From positions 124,001 through 188,000 of the forward strand of contig JAFVBG010000003.1 of NCBI GenBank assembly GCA_017480095.1: a stretch of 64,000 nucleotides of DNA, in the 5' to 3' direction. The notes below the pieces were generated by a model. That model did not search any database. It had not been told where the DNA came from and saw only the letters and a list, made by a program, of their open reading frames with translations. Origin of the DNA: Candidatus Saccharimonadota bacterium. GTDB lineage: Bacteria > Patescibacteriota > Saccharimonadia > Saccharimonadales > Saccharimonadaceae. The position numbers and the translations under genes are program-made. Every line of letters begins with the position of its first letter. Within the stretch, counting starts at the first letter, position 1. Below are positions 49,824 through 57,819 of this stretch, in pieces.

Positions 49824-51257
49824 TTATTTATATATGTATATTCTATCAGAATTTATCGTTTTTGGCGAGGGTATAATCCGATAAAGTTCAAATTTGAGCT
49901 TGGTCGGCCACTTGCCGAGTGAAGCGACCGGAGCAGTAAGTCCCTCAGACGTACTAGTGACGGTATATTTGCCTTGATCATCTAAGATGTGGAAGAAATC
50001 ATAATCGAGTGTGCCACCAGAGATTAGAAGGGTTGAACCCGGTTCGACGTTTTGATAGACTAAGCTCAAGTCATCTTGGAATTCGTTGGCAACGGCTGGA
50101 TTGTAGCGGTAGCCGAAGATGAAATGCGACAATGAACTCACTAAGATAATCCCGATAAACAGACTAATTGGCAAGATGGCAAAGATGCGTGCGTAAGGGT
50201 TCTCTGGGAACAAGTCATACCATTTTTCAATAATGTAACGGATGCCATGGGCGGTCAAAATGGCGAGCGGCAAGATGGAAAGGATGGCGGTATCAGGGTT
50301 TAGGCCAGTGATGAAGATTGTAAAGACAAGTAGGAGCGAAGCGATGGAGTTGCGCGAAGCGAAAAAGCCTTTGGTGGTGGAAATCATGCCCGTAATCGCT
50401 AGAGCGATTGTCGGCAGGCCAATCATCGGGCTGAGAAGAGTGCTTTCGACACTACCCGTCCAAGAGAGAAACGGTAAAATTCCCGCTCGAATGTTGGAGA
50501 TAAAGTGACGGATGGTGAAATCTTTGCTGAATAATAATTCTAGGCCGGTGGTCGGATTTTTGATGGCGGCATAACCGATTAGCGATACGCCAGTAACTGC
50601 GACGAGACAAGCTAGGATGAATGGGACGCGAGGTAGATTCTTAATTGTATAACGCAGATGTGGATGGGCGATGGCATAGAAGAAAATCAGCACGGCGAGA
50701 TAGGCGATATAAGGTGTAAAGACACTTAGAATCAATGCAAAAATGAAGTAGAAACAGTAAGAAATCCGCGGTCTTGTCACCCCTTGAATTTTGGAGCCGA
50801 GCCAGAGTAGTAAGGTAGGCCAAAAGACTAGCATGATGAGCGGTGTACCACTGCCAACGAGATAGAGAAATGGCGTCGCGAGGACTGTTAAGATACTAGA
50901 AATCAGAGCGACATTGTTCTTAAACCAGCGGTTGAGGAGCAAAATCAAGAGAATGCCGAGGATAATTCCCAGTAAGATACTCGGTAGTTTAATTGAGTAG
51001 GCACTGAGACCAAAAAGCGTAATGCTTCCCTTCTGCAAGGCGTGATAGGGTAAATCGACGATGCTGCCAGCCTTGATGGTTTCAATGCTGATAGCATTAG
51101 AATCAACGGCGGATTGCATCTCGGCTTCGGAGAGACCATTTGGTGAGATGAGCGGCAGCAAAAAGAGTAGGATAGCAAAAGCTAAGCTTAGTAAGATATA
51201 GCCAATGCCGATGCGATGGCGAAATAAGAAATAATCCGAAAGTTTGCGTTTACGCAT
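49824..51257 (-). CDS. GT39/ArnT-like polytopic membrane glycosyltransferase
   Basis: 477 residues, about 11 transmembrane helices. After the first helix comes an acidic loop GLSEAEMQSAVDSNA carrying the Asp/Glu pair expected of dolichyl- or undecaprenyl-phosphate-sugar mannosyltransferase-like enzymes, then a second loop DLPYHALQKGSITLFGLSAY. Donor and acceptor unknown. The ATG is 7 nt after TATAAT with TAGACA at a 17-nt spacing, overlapping the end of dnaB; leaderless. Confidence 0.72.
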   Translation of the reverse strand: MRKRKLSDYFLFRHRIGIGYILLSLAFAILLFLLPLISPNGLSEAEMQSAVDSNAISIETIKAGSIVDLPYHALQKGSITLFGLSAYSIKLPSILLGIILGILLILLLNRWFKNNVALISSILTVLATPFLYLVGSGTPLIMLVFWPTLLLWLGSKIQGVTRPRISYCFYFIFALILSVFTPYIAYLAVLIFFYAIAHPHLRYTIKNLPRVPFILACLVAVTGVSLIGYAAIKNPTTGLELLFSKDFTIRHFISNIRAGILPFLSWTGSVESTLLSPMIGLPTIALAITGMISTTKGFFASRNSIASLLLVFTIFITGLNPDTAILSILPLAILTAHGIRYIIEKWYDLFPENPYARIFAILPISLFIGIILVSSLSHFIFGYRYNPAVANEFQDDLSLVYQNVEPGSTLLISGGTLDYDFFHILDDQGKYTVTSTSEGLTAPVASLGKWPTKLKFELYRIIPSPKTINSDRIYIYK

Positions 51258-51273
51258 TACTACTATTATACCT

Positions 51274-52644
51274 TTACTCGCGCTTCTTGTCTAGTGACAT
51301 AAAGCGTAAGAGTTCTGGGTGGAAGTAGAGTTCAATCTTGCCCACTGGCCCATGACGGTGTTTAGCAATGATGAGCTCGGTAATATTAGTCGGGACGTAA
51401 TCATCTTCGTTTTGATGGTAATAATCAACACGGTGGAGGAAGGCTACGAGGTCAGCATCCTGCTCGATAGAGCCAGATTCGCGGAGGTCGGAGAGGACTG
51501 GACGCGGATCATCACGACCAGTCACGCCACGGGAGAGCTGCGCTAGTGCAATCACGGGGATTTCTAGCTCACGAGCCAGGGTCTTTAATCCGCGCGAAAT
51601 CTCCGTCACCTCTTGGACACGGTTGCCAGCGTAGCGGTCGGAGCCTTGGAGTAGCTGGAGATAGTCCACGATGACGAGACCGATATCTTTATCATGCTTG
51701 GCGCGACGGGCTTTATTGCGAAGTTCAAGAATGGTCATAGAACTGGTATCATCAATCAGGAGTGGGACTTCACCCATCTCGCCGAGCGCGTCGCCGATGC
51801 GGGCAAAATCTTCGTCGGAGATGTTACCAGTGCGAATCTTCCAGGAATCTACCGAGGAGACATCAGCAATCATACGGTCAACAATTTCGGATTTTGCCAT
51901 CTCCATTGAGAAGAACAGGGCTGGCTTGCGGTTGATGGTAGCGGCATTATAGGCGAGGTTCTGAGCAAAAGTAGTTTTACCCATGGCTGGACGAGCGCCA
52001 ATAATGATTAAATCGCCAGGCTGGAGACCAGCAGTCTTATTATCGAGGTCATGAAAACCAGTCTTGAGTCCACGGAGCGCGCCCTTGTTTTTGTGTAGCA
52101 TCTCCATACGGTCGTAAGCATCGACCAAAAGGTCTTCAAGCGCGGTATAGTCAGATTTAGTGTCTTTATCAGAAACTTCAAAGAGTTCGCGCTCAGCTTC
52201 GCCGACTACTTCGCCAATCTTATTGCCGTCTTCGTAAGCCTTCTCGACAATGAGCGACCCAGCACGAATCAAGCGACGACGAGTGGAGGCCTCGGCGATA
52301 ATATCAGCATAGGCCGAAGCGTGAGAAGCGGTCGGGACGTAGTTAGTCAGTTCGGTCAGATAAGCACGACCACCGATGTTCTTCAAGGTTTTTCTGGCTT
52401 GTAGCTCGGAGGAAAGGGTTAAGAGGTCAATTGGGCGATGGCTTTCGTAGAGATTGGTCATCGCATGGTAGATTTCACTGTTATTCTGGTCGTAAAAATC
52501 GGTGAATTTGACTCGTTCGAGAATATCTGGAAAAGCAGAGTCAGAAAGCAGAATTGCACCCAGCAGGGATTTTTCAGCGTTTAAGTCCTGCGGCGGAACG
52601 CGCCCAGCATTCTTGGCGGGATTAAAATTACTCGCCTCTGGCAT
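51274..52644 (-). CDS. dnaB: Replicative DNA helicase DnaB
   Basis: 456 residues. The N-terminal primase-interacting domain begins PPQDLNAEKSLLGAILLS. The RecA-like motor has Walker A GARPAMGKTTFAQNLAYN, ALFFSMEMAKSEIVDRM, Walker B IGLVIVDYLQLLQG, and the arginine-finger region SDLRESGSIEQDADLVAFL. Hexameric 5'-3' helicase at the fork. AAGGAGG precedes the ATG. 34 nt after dnaX, so replication genes are grouped. Confidence 0.97.
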   Translation of the reverse strand: MPEASNFNPAKNAGRVPPQDLNAEKSLLGAILLSDSAFPDILERVKFTDFYDQNNSEIYHAMTNLYESHRPIDLLTLSSELQARKTLKNIGGRAYLTELTNYVPTASHASAYADIIAEASTRRRLIRAGSLIVEKAYEDGNKIGEVVGEAERELFEVSDKDTKSDYTALEDLLVDAYDRMEMLHKNKGALRGLKTGFHDLDNKTAGLQPGDLIIIGARPAMGKTTFAQNLAYNAATINRKPALFFSMEMAKSEIVDRMIADVSSVDSWKIRTGNISDEDFARIGDALGEMGEVPLLIDDTSSMTILELRNKARRAKHDKDIGLVIVDYLQLLQGSDRYAGNRVQEVTEISRGLKTLARELEIPVIALAQLSRGVTGRDDPRPVLSDLRESGSIEQDADLVAFLHRVDYYHQNEDDYVPTNITELIIAKHRHGPVGKIELYFHPELLRFMSLDKKRE

Positions 52645-52677
52645 CTGACCTCCTTTGCCTTATAAAACTGGAAAACT

Positions 52678-54087
52678 CTAGAATGGATCGGTTTGACCAG
52701 TTTTAACTTCTTGTATATTACCCATTATATCAGAAATTTGCGAAAGTGTAGGGTCTTTTTGCAGATTTTCTGAGTTTTGGTCGGTGATTTCGAGACCATA
52801 GCCTTCGGGCAGGTATTTAGCCAGCATTTTAGCATTATTTGGCGATTTCAAGATGGATTTATAGATTTTCTTCTCTGGGGCAATGATGAGGGTCTTGACT
52901 TTTAAGGTGATAGTTGATTTTCTCAAGATGTCGCCAATCGAAGAATTAGCGGTGGTAATCTGTTGCAGGAAGATTTCGGCTGTAAATTCACCGGTCTGGA
53001 TGGGCGTTTGAGCCTCTTCTGGGGCTTCTGTTGGAGGTGTTTCTGCCGTTTTAGGCTCATTTGAGGGCTTCTGAGGCATTCTAGGGGCATTCTGGGGCGC
53101 AACGGCGGTTTGAGCCGAGACCGGCCTTAAATTGGCTCTGGGGGCGATAACAGGGGTGGAGACAAGGCTATCAGAGAGGGCGAGGATTAGTTTGGCCTCT
53201 GGATAAGCTCCGTCAACAGAGGTGAGCGTCTTCAAGAGCGGTAAACGGCTAGCTTCAGGGTGTTTTAAGAGGTATTCAATTAATCCCGAAGCGATTAAAC
53301 TAGCAGAGGTACCGCCATTCAGCTCCCTTTCGACCGTCTCTGTAATCTTAGCAAAATCATGCTCGTCGTAGGCTTTTAAGATGGCTTCGAGCGCATCGTC
53401 ACGCGGCAAACCGAGGGCGGAAATAACCTGTTCGGCGGAAATTTCGCCATCCGACATGGCCGAAATCTGGTCGAGTAGCGAAATCGTATCGCGAAACGAG
53501 CCGCCACCTCTACGGACGAGTAAGTTTAAAGCATCATCGGTAATCTGGATCTTTTCGGTCTTAGCGATGGATTTCAGGTGTTCAGCCATAATGCTTGGCT
53601 CGGCGAGTCTAAAATGTAAGACTTGTGAGCGTGAAAGAATCGTGACGGGGACTTTATCTAAATCCGTAGTCGCCATCAGGAAAATCACATGAGCAGGTGG
53701 CTCTTCCAACGTCTTTAGGAGCGCATTAAAAGCTTCTTTTGTCAGCATGTGGACTTCGTCGATGATATAAATCTTATATTTACCCTCGGTCGGGGCGATG
53801 GCGGCTTTTTCGCGTAGCTCGCGGATGTTGTCAATGCCACGATTGCTAGCTCCATCAATCTCTAAAATATCGACATAACTATCTTCTAGCTCATAATTAA
53901 ACTGGTTGACTTCGTGAGCAAAAATGCGTGCCACTGAAGTCTTACCGCAACCACGTGGGCCAGTGAAGAGATAGGCATGAGAAAATTTGCCTGATTGTAA
54001 AGCGGAAGTCAAAACATCAACCACTTGTGGTTGACCAACGACATCCTTGAGCTTGAGTGGCCGATATTTGCGGTAGAGAGCTTTCAC
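52678..54087 (-). CDS. dnaX: DNA polymerase III subunit gamma/tau, lacking the zinc module
   Basis: Clamp-loader ATPase. 469 residues. Walker A is GPRGCGKTSVARIFAHEV, Walker B IYIIDEVHMLTKEAFNALLK, the sensor/SRC region VPVTILSRSQVLHF and sensor 2 GGGSFRDTISLLDQ. Between Walker A and ILEIDGASNRG the canonical four-Cys zinc module is replaced by a short Cys-free linker. A Pro/Thr/Glu-rich linker around residues 325-365 precedes a small C-terminal domain. GTG start at 54087, 13 nt after the upstream gene. No frameshift signal for a separate gamma form was recognised. Confidence 0.94.
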   Translation of the reverse strand: MKALYRKYRPLKLKDVVGQPQVVDVLTSALQSGKFSHAYLFTGPRGCGKTSVARIFAHEVNQFNYELEDSYVDILEIDGASNRGIDNIRELREKAAIAPTEGKYKIYIIDEVHMLTKEAFNALLKTLEEPPAHVIFLMATTDLDKVPVTILSRSQVLHFRLAEPSIMAEHLKSIAKTEKIQITDDALNLLVRRGGGSFRDTISLLDQISAMSDGEISAEQVISALGLPRDDALEAILKAYDEHDFAKITETVERELNGGTSASLIASGLIEYLLKHPEASRLPLLKTLTSVDGAYPEAKLILALSDSLVSTPVIAPRANLRPVSAQTAVAPQNAPRMPQKPSNEPKTAETPPTEAPEEAQTPIQTGEFTAEIFLQQITTANSSIGDILRKSTITLKVKTLIIAPEKKIYKSILKSPNNAKMLAKYLPEGYGLEITDQNSENLQKDPTLSQISDIMGNIQEVKTGQTDPF

Positions 54088-54100
54088 GGTAGAGCGACCC

Positions 54101-54619
54101 CTAAATGGCCGCTTCTACTGCCGCCCAGTTAGCGTTTTCGTTTTGGGCAGGAATGACGACTGCGACTTGTTGTCCTTCGCGCAGGCGGAAATAAGTGACA
54201 GAGGCATAAAGCACTTCATATTCGCGACCAGCAACTTCAACGTAGTATTTATCATCATGATGGGTGAGTGTGCCGATTACCGTCTTGCGCTCAACTGGAC
54301 CAATCTGTTTATACATGAAACGACCGTCTGGAGTGATAGTGAGCTTCATAATATCGCCCTCGACGAGCTTAGACTTAGAAGCGTAGTTAGCCGGGACTGG
54401 ATAATTCTTTCCTTCTTGGTCAATCATAATCTGACCGTCGAAGACACCTTCGATTACCTTGCCATCTGGACTAGAAACCACTGTGTCGCGCGGCGCAGAA
54501 ATCATCTCGCCGTCGCCGGTTATAGAAATAAGAAGCTCTTTAGCAGCGGCTAAGTTAGTCTCTGCCTCCTGAATAAGAGAGCGGAGTCGTTTTATTTGTT
54601 TTTCTGGTATTTCAGACAT
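54101..54619 (-). CDS. Conserved-looking protein of unknown function, N-terminal helix plus beta domains
   Basis: 172 residues. Residues 1-40 form a helix (EKQIKRLRSLIQEAETNLAAAKELL). The rest is strand-rich: EGVFDGQIMIDQEGKNYPVP, SKLVEGDIMKLTITPDGRF and YEVLYASVTYFRLREGQQV look like two OB or SH3-like barrels. No catalytic motif. The ATG at 54619 is preferred over the GTG just before it. Immediately upstream of dnaX, so it may be co-expressed with replication genes. Confidence 0.72.
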   Translation of the reverse strand: MSEIPEKQIKRLRSLIQEAETNLAAAKELLISITGDGEMISAPRDTVVSSPDGKVIEGVFDGQIMIDQEGKNYPVPANYASKSKLVEGDIMKLTITPDGRFMYKQIGPVERKTVIGTLTHHDDKYYVEVAGREYEVLYASVTYFRLREGQQVAVVIPAQNENANWAAVEAAI

Positions 54620-54735
54620 CACCTCGCGTCCCGTCTGTTTTAATTCTAGTATTACTTTTATACTACATCAACGGCCAATAATTGTCAAGGACTTTTTTAA
54701 AAAGCTTTCCACAATTAATGTTGTAAAAAATACCA

Positions 54736-54764
54736 TTGACTCTATGCTGTATATTCTGCATAAT
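54736..54764 (+). promoter_or_regulatory. Promoter of the matrixin-like pseudogene
   Basis: TTGACT (54736-54741), 17-nt spacer, CATAAT (54759-54764), then a leader with AAGGAG before ATG 54796. Confidence 0.65.
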
Positions 54765-54795
54765 ATTAATTAGTATAAGTAAGGAGAAAAAACAT

Positions 54796-55414
54796 ATGAA
54801 AAGAGGGCTGATGATTGCATTAGCGTTTTCTTTTTGTGGTGCAGTGATTGTTTCGCCGCCAATCTTTGCACTAAATACGCCAACGCCAGTTTTTGGTTAC
54901 CATATGTCTGGCGGAATTAGTAATATATACACATATATCGACACTCAGCAGACTCCTGCGGCCTCATACTGACAGAATTTCATCAAAGCCGCAATTAACA
55001 ATTGGATGTATACTGGGGTAGGTGCTAATAATTTCTACAATTTGGGCTATGTTAGTTCTGGTACTAGCGGCTCAAAATTGGATTTCTATTCAAAATATGC
55101 GTCGTATTGGGGCGCTGAAGGTCCTTTTGTTTTTTGCGCAAACTTCTTTTTGGACTTATTCCATAGTGCAAGCTGATCCGTACTCTCAAGATTGGTATTC
55201 TGGGCAAATTGATCTGAATCATACAAAATTGAGCAGCTCGTCTGTCTCTGATGATGTAGCTAGAGGTGTTATGAAACACGAGATTGGCCACGCATTTGGA
55301 CTTGATCATAATAATTCAAATCAATATAGCATTATGTGTCAAATGGAATTCGGAAGACAGGTGCAAAGCGTGCAAGCTGTAGATAATACGGCACTAAATG
55401 GTCTTTACCCATAA
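54796..55414 (+). pseudogene. Secreted matrixin-like zinc protease, broken by a stop and a frameshift
   Basis: Starts with a signal peptide (MKRGLMIALAFSFCGAVIV, cleavage near ALN). After QQTPAASY an in-frame TGA (54970-54972) interrupts, then the same frame continues QNFIKAAINNWMYTG to about 55125. There a T6 run shifts the frame by one. The new frame reads AQTSFWTYSIVQADPYSQ and the zincin site MKHEIGHAFGLDHNN (HExxHxxGxxH), then the Met-turn-like YSIMCQME, and ends at 55414. Two lesions make an inactivated gene likely. TGA recoding is unlikely because other genes here end in TGA. The 3' part is intact, so loss looks recent. Confidence 0.82.
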
Positions 55415-55442
55415 TGTTTTATGAAAAATGGAGAACTAATAT

Positions 55443-56129
55443 ATGAAATCACGAAAAATATTCCCAATTATAGCTTTTATAATGGTTGGAACTGCAATAT
55501 TTATTACTTTATCTGTGATAGTTTCTAGTGCTAATAAAGAATATGTTAATGAACAGAGCCAGAACAATGATACTATAACATCGTATAATATAACTTCGGT
55601 AGCAGATTTAGCTATCGACAACTCGGATTTAAAAAAGATGTTCGACAATAGTGAATATGTAGCCATCCTCACTATTGATTCAATAGATGGTGCCGATAAT
55701 TATAGTTATATTAATCACGAGTATGTCTTTCCATATTCCTTTGGTTCTGCCACTATTCACAACGTATATAAAGGAGATTTTAGGGATAATGATAAAATTA
55801 AATTTTATCGTTTAGGTGGCACGTTACCAATTGATAAATATCGCGAAGGATTAGGTGTTTCTGAGAAAGCTAAATTTGATCAGCTAAGAAAAAATGATCC
55901 AAATTTGGAATCAGCAGAAACCATCACAAGATCATTTAAGAATGATATTAAAATCGATACTGGAAAGACATATCTTGGTTTTCTCGTTAAAGATACTACA
56001 TATAATGGTGATGGATTATCCTTTATAGGATTCGAGGGTGGCATACGACTAATTGACGGTGAGAAGGTTCTAAACAATTTCACTAATGAGTGGGAGCCCC
56101 TTAATGATGTGACAAACAAGTTGCAGTAA
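55443..56129 (+). CDS. Membrane-anchored protein of unknown function
   Basis: 228 residues. N-terminal anchor (IFPIIAFIMVGTAIFITLSVIV), then an extracytoplasmic domain, strand-rich: YVAILTIDSIDGADNYS, SATIHNVYKGDFRDNDKI, GKTYLGFLVKDTTY. No family recognised. Base composition AT-rich like the preceding pseudogene, 28 nt downstream of it; the two may have been one module. GGAGAA lies before the ATG. Ended by the terminator at 56146. Confidence 0.7.
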   Translation: MKSRKIFPIIAFIMVGTAIFITLSVIVSSANKEYVNEQSQNNDTITSYNITSVADLAIDNSDLKKMFDNSEYVAILTIDSIDGADNYSYINHEYVFPYSFGSATIHNVYKGDFRDNDKIKFYRLGGTLPIDKYREGLGVSEKAKFDQLRKNDPNLESAETITRSFKNDIKIDTGKTYLGFLVKDTTYNGDGLSFIGFEGGIRLIDGEKVLNNFTNEWEPLNDVTNKLQ

Positions 56130-56145
56130 TTTCTGCCAATAAAAT

Positions 56146-56174
56146 AAACCCCCTCCATTTATTAGAGGGGGTTT
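56146..56174. terminator. Bidirectional intrinsic terminator
   Basis: AAACCCCCTC (56146-56155) with GAGGGGGTTT (56165-56174), 9-nt loop. It lies between the convergent 55443 gene and rplL, with U-rich tracts on either side. Confidence 0.88.
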
Positions 56175-56208
56175 GAGTTTTTTGAACTTGTTGACACTGG
56201 TGAACTTA

Positions 56209-56589
56209 TTATTTAAGTTCGACGGATGCGCCGGCTTCTTCGAGAGATTTCTTAAGAGCTTCAGCTTCGTCTTTAGCGACTTTCTCTTTGACGGTAGCAG
56301 GAGCACCATCAACGATAGCCTTAGCCTCACCGAGACCAAGACCAGTAGCTTCCTTGACAGCCTTGATGACGGCAATCTTCTGAGCACCGGCATCCTTCAA
56401 GATGACGTCAAATTCAGACTTGCCTTCATCGGCAGCGGCAGCACCTTCAGCAGGAGCAGCAGCGACGGCAACGGCAGCAGCAGCTGGCTCGATGCCATAT
56501 TCGTCCTTGAGGACGTTTTTGAGTTCATTTACTTCGAGAACGGTGAGCTTAACGAGCTCTTCCGCAAGTTTCTTAATATCAGTAGCCAT
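56209..56589 (-). CDS. rplL: Ribosomal protein L7/L12
   Basis: Stalk protein that recruits translation GTPases. 126 residues. N-terminal dimer domain [22 protein letters not shown], Ala-rich hinge ([21 protein letters not shown]) and C-terminal domain with the factor-binding helix [20 protein letters not shown]. Start at 56589; an in-frame upstream extension overlaps the hairpin leader and is not credible. No clear Shine-Dalgarno is next to the ATG; a purine-rich GGAAGAAAGGG lies in the adjacent hairpin. rpoB does not follow, as it does in many bacteria. Confidence 0.97.
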   Translation of the reverse strand: MATDIKKLAEELVKLTVLEVNELKNVLKDEYGIEPAAAAVAVAAAPAEGAAAADEGKSEFDVILKDAGAQKIAVIKAVKEATGLGLGEAKAIVDGAPATVKEKVAKDEAEALKKSLEEAGASVELK

Positions 56590-56597
56590 ATAACCAT

Positions 56598-56677
56598 AAG
56601 AAAGGGAACACATTTCCCTTTCTTCCTTTCCTTTTGATTACTGTTTTAAAGTTACGCACATGTCATAACTTTAAAAC
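56598..56677 (-). promoter_or_regulatory. Two tandem perfect hairpins between rplJ and rplL
   Basis: Hairpin 1 (nearest rplL): AAGAAAGGGAA (56614-56624 on the minus strand) pairs with TTCCCTTTCTT (56598-56608), 11 bp, loop of 5. Hairpin 2: GTTTTAAAGTTA/TAACTTTAAAAC (56643-56654 with 56666-56677), 12 bp, loop of 11. Neither has a U-run. They may set mRNA stability or L12 translation, since L12 is needed at several copies per ribosome. Confidence 0.65.
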
Positions 56678-56703
56678 GATTATTAGTAGTTAGTATTAGA
56701 TTG

Positions 56704-57228
56704 CTAATTTGAAGCCTTGGCTTCGAGACCGGAAACGATACCAGAGAGACCACCAGAGAGGGCGGAGACGGAATCGTTGATGCCGGAAAGAAGCTGAGCC
56801 ACGACAGAGCCGATGAGTTCGTTCTTGGATGGGAGAGCGGCCAGAGCGTTGACTTCGGCTGGAGCTAGATTGGCGCCAGCGTCGTTAAACGCACCAGTGA
56901 TTTCGAGGGCTTCGTGTTCCTTGGCAAAGTTTGCCAGGACCTTAGCCGGAGCGACCTCGTCATTGTCGGAAACCGCATAGAGGAGCTGCCCCACGAGATT
57001 AGTCGTGTCGGTATCCTTATAGACTGCGATTTCGCCCATCGCCACGCGAACGAGACGGTTCTTGGTGACCTTGATCTTAACGCCAGCTTCACGGGCATTT
57101 GCGCGGAGCTCTTGGAGCTCGGCAACTGTTAAGCCCTGGTACTTGGCGTAAACTGTCATCTTCGAAGAAGAAAGCAGCTCGGTCAAATCAGCAACCAAAG
57201 TTTGTTTCTTATCCTTAGAAATAGGCAT
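56704..57228 (-). CDS. rplJ: Ribosomal protein L10
   Basis: 174 residues, base of the L12 stalk. MPISKDKKQTLVADLTELL, then AKYQGLTVAELQELRANARE and VTKNRLVRVAMGE (rRNA-binding domain), with a C-terminal helix for L12 dimers (LLSGINDSVSALSGGLSGIV). AAAGGAAAA precedes the ATG. First gene of rplJ-rplL, behind an L10-type leader. Confidence 0.96.
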   Translation of the reverse strand: MPISKDKKQTLVADLTELLSSSKMTVYAKYQGLTVAELQELRANAREAGVKIKVTKNRLVRVAMGEIAVYKDTDTTNLVGQLLYAVSDNDEVAPAKVLANFAKEHEALEITGAFNDAGANLAPAEVNALAALPSKNELIGSVVAQLLSGINDSVSALSGGLSGIVSGLEAKASN

Positions 57229-57239
57229 AATTTTCCTTT

Positions 57240-57372
57240 GGTTAAGTTGATTTTGAGAGTGTCAACAAGTTGTTAAACACCGTTACCAACTCTAATTACA
57301 AGAGATATTTCCTCGGCGACATGATTAAGTGTATAGAAACACCGTCGCTGTCTTTGGTAACTATGACCATTA
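57240..57372 (-). promoter_or_regulatory. Ribosomal protein L10 leader
   Basis: The transcript from the promoter at 57369-57397 contains AGCGAC...CACTTAATCAT then GTCGC followed by CGAGGAAATA. The GCGAC/GTCGC stem with CTTAATCA and CGAGG matches the L10-leader architecture known in many bacteria, a kink-turn-like site bound by L10(L12)4 to repress rplJL. Confidence 0.75.
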
Positions 57373-57397
57373 TATCAAAAATTTCAGTAATTGTCAA
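57369..57397 (-). promoter_or_regulatory. rplJ promoter, overlapping the rlmH stop codon
   Basis: TTGACA (57392-57397, minus), 17-nt spacer, TATAAT (57369-57374): a consensus promoter. The TGA within TTGACA is the stop codon of rlmH. Confidence 0.85.
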
Positions 57398-57819
57398 CCG
57401 TCGTGATGATAATTGCTTCCCTTATATATCTCCTGCGCTCGATAGATTTGTTCAATTAGATATAGGCGCATCAGCTCATGCGGGAAGACGAGACGGGAGA
57501 AACTCCAGACAAAATCGGCTTGGGCGCGAAAATCATCGGTGAAGCCATACGGCCCGCCGATTACGATGATGATTTGCTGACCTTCGGTCATTTTGCGGTC
57601 AACTAGGCTAGAGAACTCTGGTGAACTGAGATTTTTGCCACGTTCATCGAGAATAATCAAAAATTCGTGGTTTTTACGGAGTTTTACAGTCTCCTTTTCG
57701 ACTTCGTCGGTAAAAATCCAGCGTACATCAAAAGGCTTCCTGAGGCGCTTCTGGTATTCAGAAACGCCTTCAAGAAGCCATCCTTTGGTTTTTCTGCCGC
57801 CTGCGACAACTGTAATCAT
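57394..57819 (-). CDS. rlmH: 23S rRNA pseudouridine-1915 N3-methyltransferase RlmH
   Basis: SPOUT methyltransferase acting on helix 69 of 23S rRNA. 141 residues. Family features: YQKRLRKPFDVRWIF, LDERGKNLSSPEFSSLV, the knotted SAM site IIIVIGGPYGFTDDFR and the C-terminal RLVFPHELMRLYLIEQIYRA. The ATG overlaps the rplA stop by 1 nt (TAATG), so it is coupled to L1 synthesis. Confidence 0.95.
   Translation of the reverse strand: MITVVAGGRKTKGWLLEGVSEYQKRLRKPFDVRWIFTDEVEKETVKLRKNHEFLIILDERGKNLSSPEFSSLVDRKMTEGQQIIIVIGGPYGFTDDFRAQADFVWSFSRLVFPHELMRLYLIEQIYRAQEIYKGSNYHHDG

Noticed and set aside
54970-54972. TGA as a sense codon (recoded genetic code as in some CPR lineages)
   Set aside because: nrdD and other intact genes end in TGA, and glycine codons are ordinary. 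The matrixin frame also carries a frameshift, so pseudogenisation is simpler.
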